From JBHIKY01 sp042139015 (GTDB lineage: Bacteria > Bacillota > Bacilli > Bacillales > Marinococcaceae), in contig NZ_JBHIKY010000020.1 in assembly GCF_042139015.1 (NCBI RefSeq), forward strand, positions 7,156 through 71,155: 64,000 nt of DNA. Reading direction: 5' to 3'. Below are positions 15,906-24,768 of the stretch, piece after piece (the stretch's first letter is position 1; each line of letters opens with the position of its first letter). The notes beneath the pieces were generated by a model. It ran no database searches and was not told the origin of the DNA. It saw only the letters and a list, made by a program, of their open reading frames with translations. The translations under genes were made by a program, and so were the position numbers.

Positions 15906-17279
15906 GTGAGCCGTTCACCAATCCGGAAAGAAAGTGAAGCGATTCTGCAGTCCATCAAAGACGATATTTTAGTAACCGATACAGACGGAATTATTACCCA
16001 GGTTACAGATGCCATGAAAGAACTGTACGGGGTGGAGGGCGAAAATTTAGTCGGAAAATCGGTCTATGACCTCGAAAAAGCAGGATTATTCACTCCAATT
16101 GTTACTCCGCTTGTGAAAGAAAGCAGCGAACGAATAACGATTATTCAAACGACCAAAGAAGATAAAAAATTTCTTGTCACCGGGGTACCTGTTTTTGATG
16201 AAAATGGTCAATTATGGCGGGTGGCGACTTATTCACATGATGTGACGGAATTAGTCAATATGAAAGAGTACCTCGCTCAGATGGAAGGTGAAATGGAACG
16301 GGTGCTCCACGAATTAAATCACCTGCGCAGTCAATATCAGTATGAGCATGGGTTTGTAGCACGCTCCTCTGGTATGAAGCGCTGTCTGAATATGGCGAAG
16401 CAGGTGGCAGAAGTGGATGTGAATGTGCTTCTTCTCGGCGAATCAGGCGTCGGAAAGACACAAATAGCTAAAATGATTCATCAGGAAAGCCCGCGGTCGA
16501 AAGGTCCGTTTATTGAAGTAAACTGCGGTGCCATACCAGAATCTCTTTTTGAAGCGGAGTTATTCGGATATGAAGGAGGAGCATTTACGGGTGCCCACAA
16601 ACAGGGAAAAGTCGGGCTGGCGGAGCTTGCTGAAGGCGGAACCCTTTTTCTCGATGAAATCGGGGAATTATCACTGAACAATCAGGTAAAAGTCTTAAAA
16701 TTTATTCAAGAAAAGCAATTTTACCGCGTTGGAGGAAGAAAAGCGAAAAAGGTGGACTTCCGGCTGCTTTCCGCTACTAATCAGGAGCTTGAGGAACTGG
16801 TAGAGAAAAAACAATTCCGCGAGGATTTATTTTTCCGATTGAATGTTGTTCCGATAAAGATCCCTCCACTTCGTGAGAGAACATCAGACATTATTCCCCT
16901 CATAGAGCATTTCGTGAAGGATTTTTCAAAGAAGCACAATCGGGAAATCAAACTCGACAAAGGTACTCTCCGGCTCCTCACTGACTTAGAATGGAAAGGA
17001 AATGTACGGGAGTTAATGAATGTAATGGAACGGTTAATCGTTACCTCTCCGAGCAAGCTGATTACTGCCGATCAAATCACAAGCTATTGTTCCGCCGGAC
17101 AGAGCGGATCAAATAAGTATTCCTTTAAAGGGTCCTTAAAGGAAACTCTGGCTTCTGTAGAGGAAGACCTCGTACGGGAAGCTTCCCACACTTTCCGCAC
17201 CACCACAGAAATGGCTGAATGGCTCGGTATCAGTCAGCCTTCTGTCGTTAGAAAATTACAAAGATACAAAATTAAATGA
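15906..17279 (+). CDS. Sigma-54-dependent transcriptional activator, PAS-AAA-HTH
   Basis: 457 residues from a GTG at 15906 with AAAAAGGGGG 8 bases upstream; an ATG pair at 15882/15885 in frame lacks a site. PAS domain about residues 10-120 (LVTDTDGIITQVTDAM), short coiled linker (MKEYLAQMEGEMERVLHE), AAA+ domain about 140-370 with GESGVGKT, GAFTGA and GTLFLDEIGE, and a Fis-type HTH at the end (TTEMAEWLGISQPSVVRKL). It is a paralogue of the regulator at 2102. The next gene starts with a sigma-54 promoter only 3 bp after this stop codon, so this is the likely activator of the YjiH-like/ureohydrolase pair. Confidence 0.91.
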   Translation: MSRSPIRKESEAILQSIKDDILVTDTDGIITQVTDAMKELYGVEGENLVGKSVYDLEKAGLFTPIVTPLVKESSERITIIQTTKEDKKFLVTGVPVFDENGQLWRVATYSHDVTELVNMKEYLAQMEGEMERVLHELNHLRSQYQYEHGFVARSSGMKRCLNMAKQVAEVDVNVLLLGESGVGKTQIAKMIHQESPRSKGPFIEVNCGAIPESLFEAELFGYEGGAFTGAHKQGKVGLAELAEGGTLFLDEIGELSLNNQVKVLKFIQEKQFYRVGGRKAKKVDFRLLSATNQELEELVEKKQFREDLFFRLNVVPIKIPPLRERTSDIIPLIEHFVKDFSKKHNREIKLDKGTLRLLTDLEWKGNVRELMNVMERLIVTSPSKLITADQITSYCSAGQSGSNKYSFKGSLKETLASVEEDLVREASHTFRTTTEMAEWLGISQPSVVRKLQRYKIK

Positions 17280-17281
17280 AT

Positions 17282-17298
17282 GTGGCATGGAAATTGCA
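17282..17298 (+). promoter_or_regulatory. Sigma-54 (-24/-12) promoter of the YjiH-like/ureohydrolase operon
   Basis: GTGGCATGGAAATTGCA has GG at 17284-17285 and GC at 17296-17297 with 10 bases between. Transcription should start near 17309, giving a short leader with AAGGGTGAT before the GTG at 17332. Activator sites would have to lie inside or upstream of the regulator gene. Confidence 0.87.
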
Positions 17299-17331
17299 AA
17301 GTAATAAAGAAACGCTGCAAAAGGGTGATAC

Positions 17332-18741
17332 GTGGTGAGTAATTATCTGGAAAAGGAAACAGATCAGGAGAAAATAGAAACAGAGCCTTCTTATTGGACA
17401 GCTTCAAACAAATGGAAGTCGTTGACTGCTTCCGTCATCAGCTTGTTTTTATTTTTAGTTCCTGTTCCTTATCAAGGACAGTGGACAATTGGCATCGGTA
17501 TAATTGCCGAAATGCTCCAGGCTGTATTTGAAAGCTATTTATCTGCCTTTATGACGTTCATTCTTGTCCTCTCTGTGGCGGCCACCTTTCTTATAAAGGG
17601 AATGGCTGCCGCGAAAATGCCCCGTACAGATGACTCCATATTTTTAAAAGAGTTATTTGACGTTCATACTGCTTGGGTTGTGTTAAGAATTCTTGGTGCC
17701 TCCTTTGCGATCATGACCCTCTTTCAAATCGGTCCGGAAGTCATTTGGTCGGAAGCGACAGGCGGGACTGTCCTGTATGAGCTTGTACCCGTCCTAACCA
17801 CCTGGTTTCTCATAGCAGGTTTTCTTATGCCGCTTCTGCTTAATTTCGGATTAATGGAATTTATTGGAACGATGGTGCGCAGCCTGATGCGTCCTTTGTT
17901 CAGGCTTCCCGGCCGGTCGTCAATTGACGCTATGGCTTCCTGGATGGGAAGCGGGACTGTGGGCGTTCTGATTACCACCCAGCAGTACGAAAGCGGTTAT
18001 TACACGAAAAGAGAGGCTTCGGTCATCGCAACTAACTTTTCTGTCGCGTCCATTGCCTTCAGCCTCGTAGTAATCAGCTTTATAGGAATGGATCACATGT
18101 TTATTCAATTTTATATAACCGTTGTAGCTGTTGGATTGATTGCTGCGGTAGTATGCCCAAGAATCCCGCCTCTTTCCAAAAAGGAAGAAATATATTTTGA
18201 ACCGGCAGGAAAACAAATTATCGAAGACGTACCGGAAGGAAAATCACGATTAAGCTGGGCTGCAGAGCTTGCTGTGGAGAAGGCTTCCCAGGTGAAAAGC
18301 GCTTCCTCTGTTATGAAAAGTGGAGTTAAAAACGTTCTCGATATTTGGTTTGGGTTAATTCCACTAGTAATGGGACTGGGCACGATTGCCCTTATCATTG
18401 CAGAGTTTACTCCCGTTTTTAATATTTTGTCGTATCCGCTCGTTCCATTGCTTGAGTTCGCCCGCATTCCGGAAGCAGCAGAAGCAGCACCTGCTATGAT
18501 AGTCGGCTTTGCGGATATGTTTCTGCCTGCGGTGATCGGAAGTGGAATTGAGAGTGAATTAACACGTTTTGTTATCGCTGCCCTTTCGATGACACAGCTT
18601 GTTTATATGTCCGAAGTCGGTATATTGCTGCTGCGTTCTAAGATTCCATTAAGTTTTTTAGATCTAGTGATCGTATTTATTCAGCGCACGATTATTACGC
18701 TGCCGATCATTATTCTCATGGCTCACCTGTTCTTTTTTTAA
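17332..18741 (+). CDS. YjiH-family membrane protein (nucleoside-recognition/gate domains)
   Basis: 469 residues, GTG start (a second GTG follows at once). After a charged N-terminus there are about ten membrane segments in two halves, with GMAAAKMPRTDDSIFLKEL between the first segments. The repeated pattern (LRLPGRSSIDAMASWMGSG-like in the first half, APAMIVGFADMFLPAVIGSG in the second) is typical of Gate-domain proteins such as YjiH. These are presumed transporters of small amphiphilic compounds. As the first gene of a sigma-54 operon with a ureohydrolase, it may bring in the guanidino substrate. That role is inference. Confidence 0.8.
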   Translation: MVSNYLEKETDQEKIETEPSYWTASNKWKSLTASVISLFLFLVPVPYQGQWTIGIGIIAEMLQAVFESYLSAFMTFILVLSVAATFLIKGMAAAKMPRTDDSIFLKELFDVHTAWVVLRILGASFAIMTLFQIGPEVIWSEATGGTVLYELVPVLTTWFLIAGFLMPLLLNFGLMEFIGTMVRSLMRPLFRLPGRSSIDAMASWMGSGTVGVLITTQQYESGYYTKREASVIATNFSVASIAFSLVVISFIGMDHMFIQFYITVVAVGLIAAVVCPRIPPLSKKEEIYFEPAGKQIIEDVPEGKSRLSWAAELAVEKASQVKSASSVMKSGVKNVLDIWFGLIPLVMGLGTIALIIAEFTPVFNILSYPLVPLLEFARIPEAAEAAPAMIVGFADMFLPAVIGSGIESELTRFVIAALSMTQLVYMSEVGILLLRSKIPLSFLDLVIVFIQRTIITLPIIILMAHLFFF

Positions 18742-18795
18742 CTAGACAAGTAAATTTAAGCTTTAGATGCAAGGTCACCAAAGGAGGAAGTCAAT

Positions 18796-19776
18796 ATGTA
18801 TAAACCAAAAGATTCTTCAACAAGTCCCAGATATACCGGTGTGAGAACCTTCATGCGCCTTGAACAAGTCCAGACAACCGAAGACGTAGATTTTGTTGTT
18901 GCTGGCAATCCATTTGATACAGCCGTTTCCAATCGAATCGGTGCCCGCGGCGGCCCTCAGCATATACGCAACTCTTCGATTCTGCTCCGACCCTATAATC
19001 CAGATCAAGGTATTAATATTTTTGACTTCTGCTCAGGAGTGGATTATGGAGATTTTGAAATTGTACCTCAAAATATTCACCGTTCTTATGATATTGTTGC
19101 GGAGCAGCTTGCACCGATTTTAGAAAAAGAAGTGGTCCCGATTATTCTCGGAGGAGATCATTCCATTTCCCTCGGCCACCTCCGTGCTTTTGCAAAAAAA
19201 TATGGACCTATTGCGCTTGTTCATTTTGACTCGCACAGTGATACATGGGATAACTATTTTGGAGAAAAATATATGCACGGAACGCCTTTCCGGAGAGCGG
19301 TCGAAGAAGGGCTGATCGATACATCCCATTCGATTCAAGTCGGTCTTCGCGGTCCCCTTTACGGACCGGAAGATCTTACAGACCCTGTAGAACTTGGTTT
19401 TCAAACGATTCCTATGAGAAAAGTCCGTCATCTCGGCCAGCAGGAAGTGATGCGGCAGATCCATGAGCGAGCCGGTAATAAGCCTGTATTTGTTTCTTAT
19501 GATATCGATTTTGTAGATCCTGCATTCGCCCCTGGGACCGGAACACCAGAAGTCGGAGGTCCGGACAGCTTTGAAGCGCTTGAATACATCCGTGGTCTGC
19601 ACGGCTTAAATATTAAAGGATTTGATCTTGTTGAAGTGCTGCCAGCGTATGACAGCGGTGAAATAACTGCTGCCCTGGCATCAGCCGCAGCTTACGAAAT
19701 GATTACTCTCATTGCGATGAGAAAACGGGACCGGCTCCAGGCAAAACAGAACGAAAGGTTACAATCTAATTTTTGA
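18796..19776 (+). CDS. Ureohydrolase (agmatinase/guanidinobutyrase family)
   Basis: 326 residues, ATG behind AAAGGAGG. The dinuclear metal site of the arginase superfamily is intact: GGDHSISLGH (His), HFDSHSDTWD (Asp, His, Asp) and SYDIDFVDPAFAPGTGTPE (Asp, Asp). The enzyme should hydrolyse a guanidino compound to urea and an amine. The family holds agmatinase, guanidinobutyrase and guanidinopropionase, which motifs cannot separate. The GABA-type aminotransferase under the same kind of promoter favours 4-guanidinobutyrate (product GABA) over agmatine. It ends in a strong terminator. Confidence 0.88.
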   Translation: MYKPKDSSTSPRYTGVRTFMRLEQVQTTEDVDFVVAGNPFDTAVSNRIGARGGPQHIRNSSILLRPYNPDQGINIFDFCSGVDYGDFEIVPQNIHRSYDIVAEQLAPILEKEVVPIILGGDHSISLGHLRAFAKKYGPIALVHFDSHSDTWDNYFGEKYMHGTPFRRAVEEGLIDTSHSIQVGLRGPLYGPEDLTDPVELGFQTIPMRKVRHLGQQEVMRQIHERAGNKPVFVSYDIDFVDPAFAPGTGTPEVGGPDSFEALEYIRGLHGLNIKGFDLVEVLPAYDSGEITAALASAAAYEMITLIAMRKRDRLQAKQNERLQSNF

Positions 19777-19788
19777 ATATAATTCCCC

Positions 19789-19821
19789 AGCCTGTTGAAA
19801 GTACCAACAGGCTTCGTTTTT
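19789..19821 (+). terminator. Terminator of the ureohydrolase operon
   Basis: AGCCTGTTG (19789-19797) pairs with CAACAGGCT (19805-19813), then TCGTTTTT. It lies 12 bp past the stop codon. The converging germination operon ends at 19827, so it may also serve that side. Confidence 0.88.
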
Positions 19822-19826
19822 CATGC

Positions 19827-20066
19827 CTAAATAAGACCGAGTACTTTTATTACTGGTCTCAGGGAATTAGTCACTATCTCTCTGATGCTTATTGATTCTG
19901 GAAAAACAATGTAAATAAATGCAAGTGCCCAGCCGATAGTTAATATTGATACGGAAGCTGCTTTTTCTTTTTTTTCATTCTGCTTCATTAAAATCCATTG
20001 CAGCAGCGTAATCAGAATGACTAAAATAGTCATCCCCAATACATGAGCACCTTCATAAACATTCAT
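19827..20066 (-). CDS. Small membrane protein of the germination operon
   Basis: 79 residues with two membrane helices (GMTILVILITLLQWILM and VSILTIGWALAFIYIVF) joined by a charged loop. It is the last gene of the gerABC-type operon, 16 bp after the GerC-like gene. Small two-helix proteins are known in such operons (for example YfkS), so it is likely an auxiliary subunit of the spore germinant receptor. No further function can be read from the sequence. Confidence 0.72.
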   Translation of the reverse strand: MNVYEGAHVLGMTILVILITLLQWILMKQNEKKEKAASVSILTIGWALAFIYIVFPESISIREIVTNSLRPVIKVLGLI

Positions 20067-20082
20067 GAATGATCACCTCTTT

Positions 20083-21240
20083 TTACTCAGTGGGCTTCGG
20101 GGCACTACCTCTACCTAACCTGATCACATTGGATTTTATATCAAAAGAAACCTTTACCTCAGGATATATTTCCTCCCAATTATCTTTAGACTTTTTCCAA
20201 ATTTCAGGGTACTTTCGCCGAAACGCCTCTCCAAACCCTAACACATCAGCTTGAAATTCTGCTTGAACCTTATTAAGTGTTTTTTGAAGTCTTTTCTCCA
20301 TTCTCTTTTCAAGCATGTTCTCCAGCTTTGTCATTTTGTCCGGATTGTTTAAATCCACACTGCTTTCGTTCTGCAGGACATTTCCATCGGTAATCAGCTT
20401 CAATGTAATTTCCCACTGGCCATTTTCGATTTTCGGAATTAATTGGGATTTCCCATTTGTCAGTCTCATAGCTATATATTTTTCTGAGTTTTTTAAAGGG
20501 ATATTGGCTAGGCTTTCATACACATTTTCCGTAAACCACATCATTCCTCTTGTGACCTGATCCCCGACTGATCCCGTAAATTTCCCCTTCTCAAGAATCG
20601 CCGTGCGGTGAAGGTAAGCTATCGTCTGTAATGACTTTTCTTTAATCGGTGGTTTTTCAATATCAATCATAGGTATAGCTGCTGAACTTCCATCCTGTTG
20701 AAACATTTCTAATAACTCCAGCAATGTAACATGCATTAACACTTCAGCTTCAGCAAGCTCCTTTAACACTTCTGATGAGCTTCTCTCTATTATAGGAGTT
20801 AATTTCATGATATCCTTCGCTGATTCTCTGCTTATGAAAACGTAAGCGCGCATTCTCGGTTCGTGGTGTCTCAGGAAAAAGTCCAATTCATCCCTGATTC
20901 CTCCCCTGGCCAGATCTTTGCTTATTACAATTACTTCGGTATGACTCCAGAATACTTCTCTCGATATTTTTTTCTCTAGATTTTCTAACGCATCGGGAAT
21001 ACTCAATCCCGTAGCTGACTGGGTGGTCGTCTGCTGCTCTCCTCCGCTTCCACGCGCTTCAGATGAGCTTGCGTTCGGGATGGATTGCTCTATTGTAATT
21101 TCTAATTTTTCATCATCTGTTTTATCAAATGCCACTCCTGTAATTAAAGAAACATCGTTTATTTCCTCACGGTCCCAGCACCCGCTAAGTAATAAAAAGG
21201 CAGATGAAGTAATGAATATCAGTTGTATATATTTCATCAT
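20083..21240 (-). CDS. Ger(x)C-family spore germination lipoprotein
   Basis: 385 residues. Lipobox LLLSGC at residues 16-21 followed by WDREEINDVSLITGVAFD, the hallmark start of GerAC proteins. The rest has the three-domain GerAC layout (SHTEVIVISKDLARGGI, RPVIKV absent, LYKRYP-like FRRKYPEIWKKSKDNW near the C-terminus). It is the lipid-anchored subunit of an inner-spore-membrane germinant receptor. It follows the GerB-like gene by 10 bp. Confidence 0.92.
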   Translation of the reverse strand: MMKYIQLIFITSSAFLLLSGCWDREEINDVSLITGVAFDKTDDEKLEITIEQSIPNASSSEARGSGGEQQTTTQSATGLSIPDALENLEKKISREVFWSHTEVIVISKDLARGGIRDELDFFLRHHEPRMRAYVFISRESAKDIMKLTPIIERSSSEVLKELAEAEVLMHVTLLELLEMFQQDGSSAAIPMIDIEKPPIKEKSLQTIAYLHRTAILEKGKFTGSVGDQVTRGMMWFTENVYESLANIPLKNSEKYIAMRLTNGKSQLIPKIENGQWEITLKLITDGNVLQNESSVDLNNPDKMTKLENMLEKRMEKRLQKTLNKVQAEFQADVLGFGEAFRRKYPEIWKKSKDNWEEIYPEVKVSFDIKSNVIRLGRGSAPKPTE

Positions 21241-21250
21241 TCTCCCCCTG

Positions 21251-22333
21251 TTACCTTTTCAGTATTTTGCGTATCCACGCCAACAGAAGTAAAATTACAG
21301 GTATTACTAATCCGTAAACTGTAGTATCGATAAAAGCTTCTTCAAAATGCTCGCTCGCTTCTGTAGAGTTTGAGAACGAGGTAACCGCAAAGATACCGAT
21401 TATCAGACCCATCGGCAGAATGATCGGACGGAAATCTTTCAAATTCAACCATTGGGCCGTTCCAAGGACGCACACATAATAAAAAACTCCTATTTTCAAA
21501 AACGTCCCCAAAATCCAAACTGCCATTACGATCGATTCCAAATGAGAAATAAATTCTGCGATGCTGATGTATCTTGCTGCCGTCATAAGAGGCGCATTAA
21601 TGCTTTCGGTTACATCGCCAAAAACAAGCAGTACTGCCAGACTAGTAAAAACCATCGTCACTGTAACGGCACTTAAAGAAAGCATTCCCCATCTCCAAAC
21701 TTTCTTTTGGTCAGCGATATAAGGGAGAAGAAAGCAGATAAGGCCATATTCTGCAAACCATGTCTGCAGCCTCCAGGCTCCATCAATTGAAGGCTGCACC
21801 CCCTCTTCCCATAACGGAAGCATTCTTTTAAATTCCATTTCCGGAATGAGAAGCAGAACAATTAAAAATAACAGAAGAATAAATATAGGTACAATAATGT
21901 TTGAGAGCCTTCCTAATACTTCAATCCCTCCAAAAATGGCAAATGCACATGCCATTAACATACTTCCTATTATTACTACTAACGGCGTTCTATTTAAGAA
22001 ATCACTGACCACATATTCGCCGTACTGCCATGTCATGATACCGGTCGATGTGATATATAAGAACATAGTAAAAAAACTTATGATTTTACCAATAAATGTA
22101 CCGAGGATCCGCTCACTATATTCAATGATCGTTAGACCCGGATACCATTTATGGAGAAGAATGGCTGCGATAATAGCCAAAAACCCTACTACTGCAGCCC
22201 ATATTGGAGAAATCCACAGGTCTCTTCCAGCAATACTCACAATAGCACTCTGTACAAACAAGATACCTGTGGCGACAATTGTCGGATACATCATCAACCC
22301 CATCTGAAAAGCGGAAATCTTTCCTTTTTCCAA
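21251..22333 (-). CDS. GerB-family spore germination permease
   Basis: 360 residues and ten predicted membrane helices (GLMMYPTIVATGILFVQSAI at the N-terminus; final helix GLVIPVILLLLAWI). This is the GerAB/YndE type of the APC superfamily, the subunit that binds the germinant in the receptor. It lies 15 bp downstream of the GerA-like gene and 10 bp upstream of the GerC-like gene. The germinant is probably an amino acid or nucleoside but is not predictable. Confidence 0.92.
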   Translation of the reverse strand: MEKGKISAFQMGLMMYPTIVATGILFVQSAIVSIAGRDLWISPIWAAVVGFLAIIAAILLHKWYPGLTIIEYSERILGTFIGKIISFFTMFLYITSTGIMTWQYGEYVVSDFLNRTPLVVIIGSMLMACAFAIFGGIEVLGRLSNIIVPIFILLLFLIVLLLIPEMEFKRMLPLWEEGVQPSIDGAWRLQTWFAEYGLICFLLPYIADQKKVWRWGMLSLSAVTVTMVFTSLAVLLVFGDVTESINAPLMTAARYISIAEFISHLESIVMAVWILGTFLKIGVFYYVCVLGTAQWLNLKDFRPIILPMGLIIGIFAVTSFSNSTEASEHFEEAFIDTTVYGLVIPVILLLLAWIRKILKR

Positions 22334-22348
22334 TATTCACCCAGCTCC

Positions 22349-23902
22349 TTATTCTTCGTTTCCACTCTGCCGAACCGGCTTTTGATGTGCTCCCTGCCTA
22401 TGTTTGTTAAAGTCCCCGGTAAAATGAGGACGAGTATCGAGCTTCCAGAGTGGTGCCCGCACGAAAACATCCTTTAATTCCTGCTTGTTTGCCGGAGCAG
22501 CAGGAGAAAGGTAAGGAACCCCAAACGTACGCATTGAGCATAAATGAACGAGAATAAAGATAATTCCTATCATAATTCCAACCAGTCCAAGAGTACCTGC
22601 CAATAAAATCATTGGAAATCGCAGCATTCTTAAAGTGATAGCAACGTTATAACGAGGTATAGAAAAGGAGGCGATTCCGGTGAATGCAACCACCATTACC
22701 ATTGATGTAGAAACAAGCCCGGCCTGTACTGCTGTCTCTCCAATAACTAATGCCCCTACAATACTTACGGCAGCCCCAATTTGTTTCGGAAGTCTCAGCC
22801 CAGCTTCTCTAAGTGCCTCAAAGGTTACTTCCATTAAAAACGCTTCCATCAGTGCTGGGAAAGGCACCATTTCCCGTGATGCAGCTATACTTAACAGCAG
22901 AGGCGTAGGGAGCATCTCCTGGTGAAAGGTTAAAATGGCAACGTACAGCGACGGGAGAAGCAAGGATACCATGAATAGAAATATTCTCAGCCAGCGAATC
23001 GCTGTGGCGATCATGAAATGCTGATAATAATCTTCACCCGACTGTAACAATGAAAAAAGTGTAGCCGGCAGCACTAAGGCAAAAGGCGTGCCGTCCACCA
23101 GCACAGTGGCACGTCCTTCTAACAAGCCGGAAATACAAACATCCGGCCGTTCTGTTACAAGCATTTGCGGAAAGGGGGATAACGGGTTGTCCTGTATCAG
23201 CTCTTCGACATATGAGGTTTCAAGTATCCCATCGATTTCAATACCTTCAATTCTTTTACCTACTTCTTCAATTAAAGTCTTGTCCGTTAGTCCCTCTATA
23301 TAAGCGACTATCACGGATGTCCGTGTATAGCTCCCGACATTAAATTGTTTAATCTTCAAATCTGGACTCCGTATTTTGCGGCGGAGCATCGAGATATTAA
23401 CGGCAAGCGTCTCTGTAAATCCCTCTCTTGGGCCGCGCACTACCGATTCAGCTGTCGGTTCTTCGACAGATCTCATTTCCCATTTAGTTAGACCAAAGGA
23501 AAATCCCTGCTTTTCTCCATCCACCAGCAGAATACAATGACCGATAGACAATAGGTGGACACATTCATTAAACGTGGTGACTCTTTTCTTTTTTGAAACA
23601 TATAAGTGTTCATCCATCCAATCCATTATCGGAATCTTCTTGTCATACTCATGCTTTGTGAGAGGGATCAATACATGATCATCTATTTCTTCTGTATGTA
23701 CCAGCCCTTCAATATAAATTAACTGTGCCTTAACGTGTTCATGCAAGAAAAAGGAATGAAAAATAACATCCGGGCAATCCTTATACAAAGATGAAAGATT
23801 ATGACTATTATCGATTAAATCGTAATAAAGCTCCTTTGGCTCTTCTAAGGACCTTCCTGATTTTTGCCTCTGTCTTCTTTTTTTATATAGTCGTGAGAAC
23901 AT
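22349..23902 (-). CDS. GerA-family spore germination protein
   Basis: 517 residues from an ATG at 23902 with GAGGGA 7 bases upstream; the frame stays open to a GTG at 23932 that has no ribosome site. A soluble N-terminal part (about 1-270) is followed by about five membrane segments and the GerA signature region (SPFPQMLVTERPDVCISGLL, EGRATVLVDGTPFALVLPA, FPALMEAFLMEVTFEALREA). First gene of the A-B-C-small operon, transcribed leftward. Expression in the forespore from a sigma-G promoter would be expected, but no convincing one was seen. Confidence 0.93.
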   Translation of the reverse strand: MFSRLYKKRRQRQKSGRSLEEPKELYYDLIDNSHNLSSLYKDCPDVIFHSFFLHEHVKAQLIYIEGLVHTEEIDDHVLIPLTKHEYDKKIPIMDWMDEHLYVSKKKRVTTFNECVHLLSIGHCILLVDGEKQGFSFGLTKWEMRSVEEPTAESVVRGPREGFTETLAVNISMLRRKIRSPDLKIKQFNVGSYTRTSVIVAYIEGLTDKTLIEEVGKRIEGIEIDGILETSYVEELIQDNPLSPFPQMLVTERPDVCISGLLEGRATVLVDGTPFALVLPATLFSLLQSGEDYYQHFMIATAIRWLRIFLFMVSLLLPSLYVAILTFHQEMLPTPLLLSIAASREMVPFPALMEAFLMEVTFEALREAGLRLPKQIGAAVSIVGALVIGETAVQAGLVSTSMVMVVAFTGIASFSIPRYNVAITLRMLRFPMILLAGTLGLVGIMIGIIFILVHLCSMRTFGVPYLSPAAPANKQELKDVFVRAPLWKLDTRPHFTGDFNKHRQGAHQKPVRQSGNEE

Positions 23903-24084
23903 GGACATGTCCCTCATTTGCTGAAATGTCACCCGAAAGGTTGTATTGGTAGCTTTACCTATTTCTTATTTTAGATACAACTTTTCACACAAAGAAAAAC
24001 TCTGCCTGCCGACAAGTCCAGAAGGCAAACCCTTAGCTGATTCGTTCTTAATTAATATTAAATATATTTTAAGCAAGAAAGAAC

Positions 24085-24111
24085 CCACTGAGATCATTAG
24101 TCCCAGCAGGC
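24085..24111 (-). terminator. Terminator at the end of the pectin locus
   Basis: On the minus strand CCTGCTGGGA and TCTCAGTGGG form a 10-bp stem with three G-U pairs and a 7-base loop, followed by TTCTTTCTTGCTT, right after the acetylesterase stop codon at 24116. Confidence 0.7.
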
Positions 24112-24115
24112 AGCA

Positions 24116-24754
24116 TCAAATTTCATTTTTAAAATATTTCAGGCCATCTGCCACTAAAGCCGCGATCTGTTCTGCGCCTTTCTCAGTAAAGTGTGTACAG
24201 TCAGTTCCGTCCACCGATTTCATAAACAATTTCAGAGTTTGATCATATCCAATGCTTGAGTAATGGGCTATACTTTTCGCCATTAAATCTATAAGGGGCA
24301 CATTCAATTCTTCCGCTGTTTCCTTCATAGCATTGCAATAGTCCCCGAAGTCAACGAGAAATTCACCTCCGACATAATGCATTCTTCCGACCGGTGTTAT
24401 CAGCACAGGAACAGCCCCCGCCGATTTTGCGTCTTTTACGTATTTCGTTAAATAGGTTTGATACTCCTCATACGGCTCAGTATAACGCTCCGGCTTTGCT
24501 TTTGTGGAATCATTATATCCCATTTGAATTAATATAAGGTCACGGTGGCGGACTTCCTTTAAAAGTGCATCCCATCTTCCTTCCTCAATAAAGGTTTTCG
24601 AGCTTCGTCCTCCAATTGCCCGGTTACAAACACAGTAATCCTCTTCAAGAAAATTACCCAGAAACTCTCCCCACCCTGCCTGCGGTTTTTCTGTGGTGGA
24701 ATAAGCCTGTACGGTCGAGTCCCCAGCTAAATAGATTCGTTTATCGGCTTCCAA
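24116..24754 (-). CDS. Rhamnogalacturonan acetylesterase (SGNH hydrolase)
   Basis: 212 residues, the usual length of RhgT/YesT-type enzymes. All SGNH blocks are visible: GDSTVQ (nucleophile Ser), IGGRSSKTF (Gly), QMGYNDSTK (Asn) and DCTHFTEKGAEQIA (Asp, His). There is no signal peptide, so it acts in the cytoplasm, removing acetyl groups from imported rhamnogalacturonan fragments. It is the last gene of the locus, 14 bp after the YesL-like gene. Confidence 0.9.
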   Translation of the reverse strand: MEADKRIYLAGDSTVQAYSTTEKPQAGWGEFLGNFLEEDYCVCNRAIGGRSSKTFIEEGRWDALLKEVRHRDLILIQMGYNDSTKAKPERYTEPYEEYQTYLTKYVKDAKSAGAVPVLITPVGRMHYVGGEFLVDFGDYCNAMKETAEELNVPLIDLMAKSIAHYSSIGYDQTLKLFMKSVDGTDCTHFTEKGAEQIAALVADGLKYFKNEI

Positions 24755-24768
24755 TATTACTTCACCTT

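Noticed and set aside
19120..19602. 160-codon minus-strand frame opposite the ureohydrolase
   Set aside because: Shadow frame; composition and motifs follow from the codons of the real gene.
2102..19776. Ectoine degradation cluster
   Set aside because: M20 and aminotransferase genes fit superficially, but there is no DoeA-type ectoine hydrolase or semialdehyde dehydrogenase.
23903..24084. Sigma-G promoter for the germination operon
   Set aside because: No pair of -35 and -10 elements with acceptable match and spacing was found upstream of 23902.
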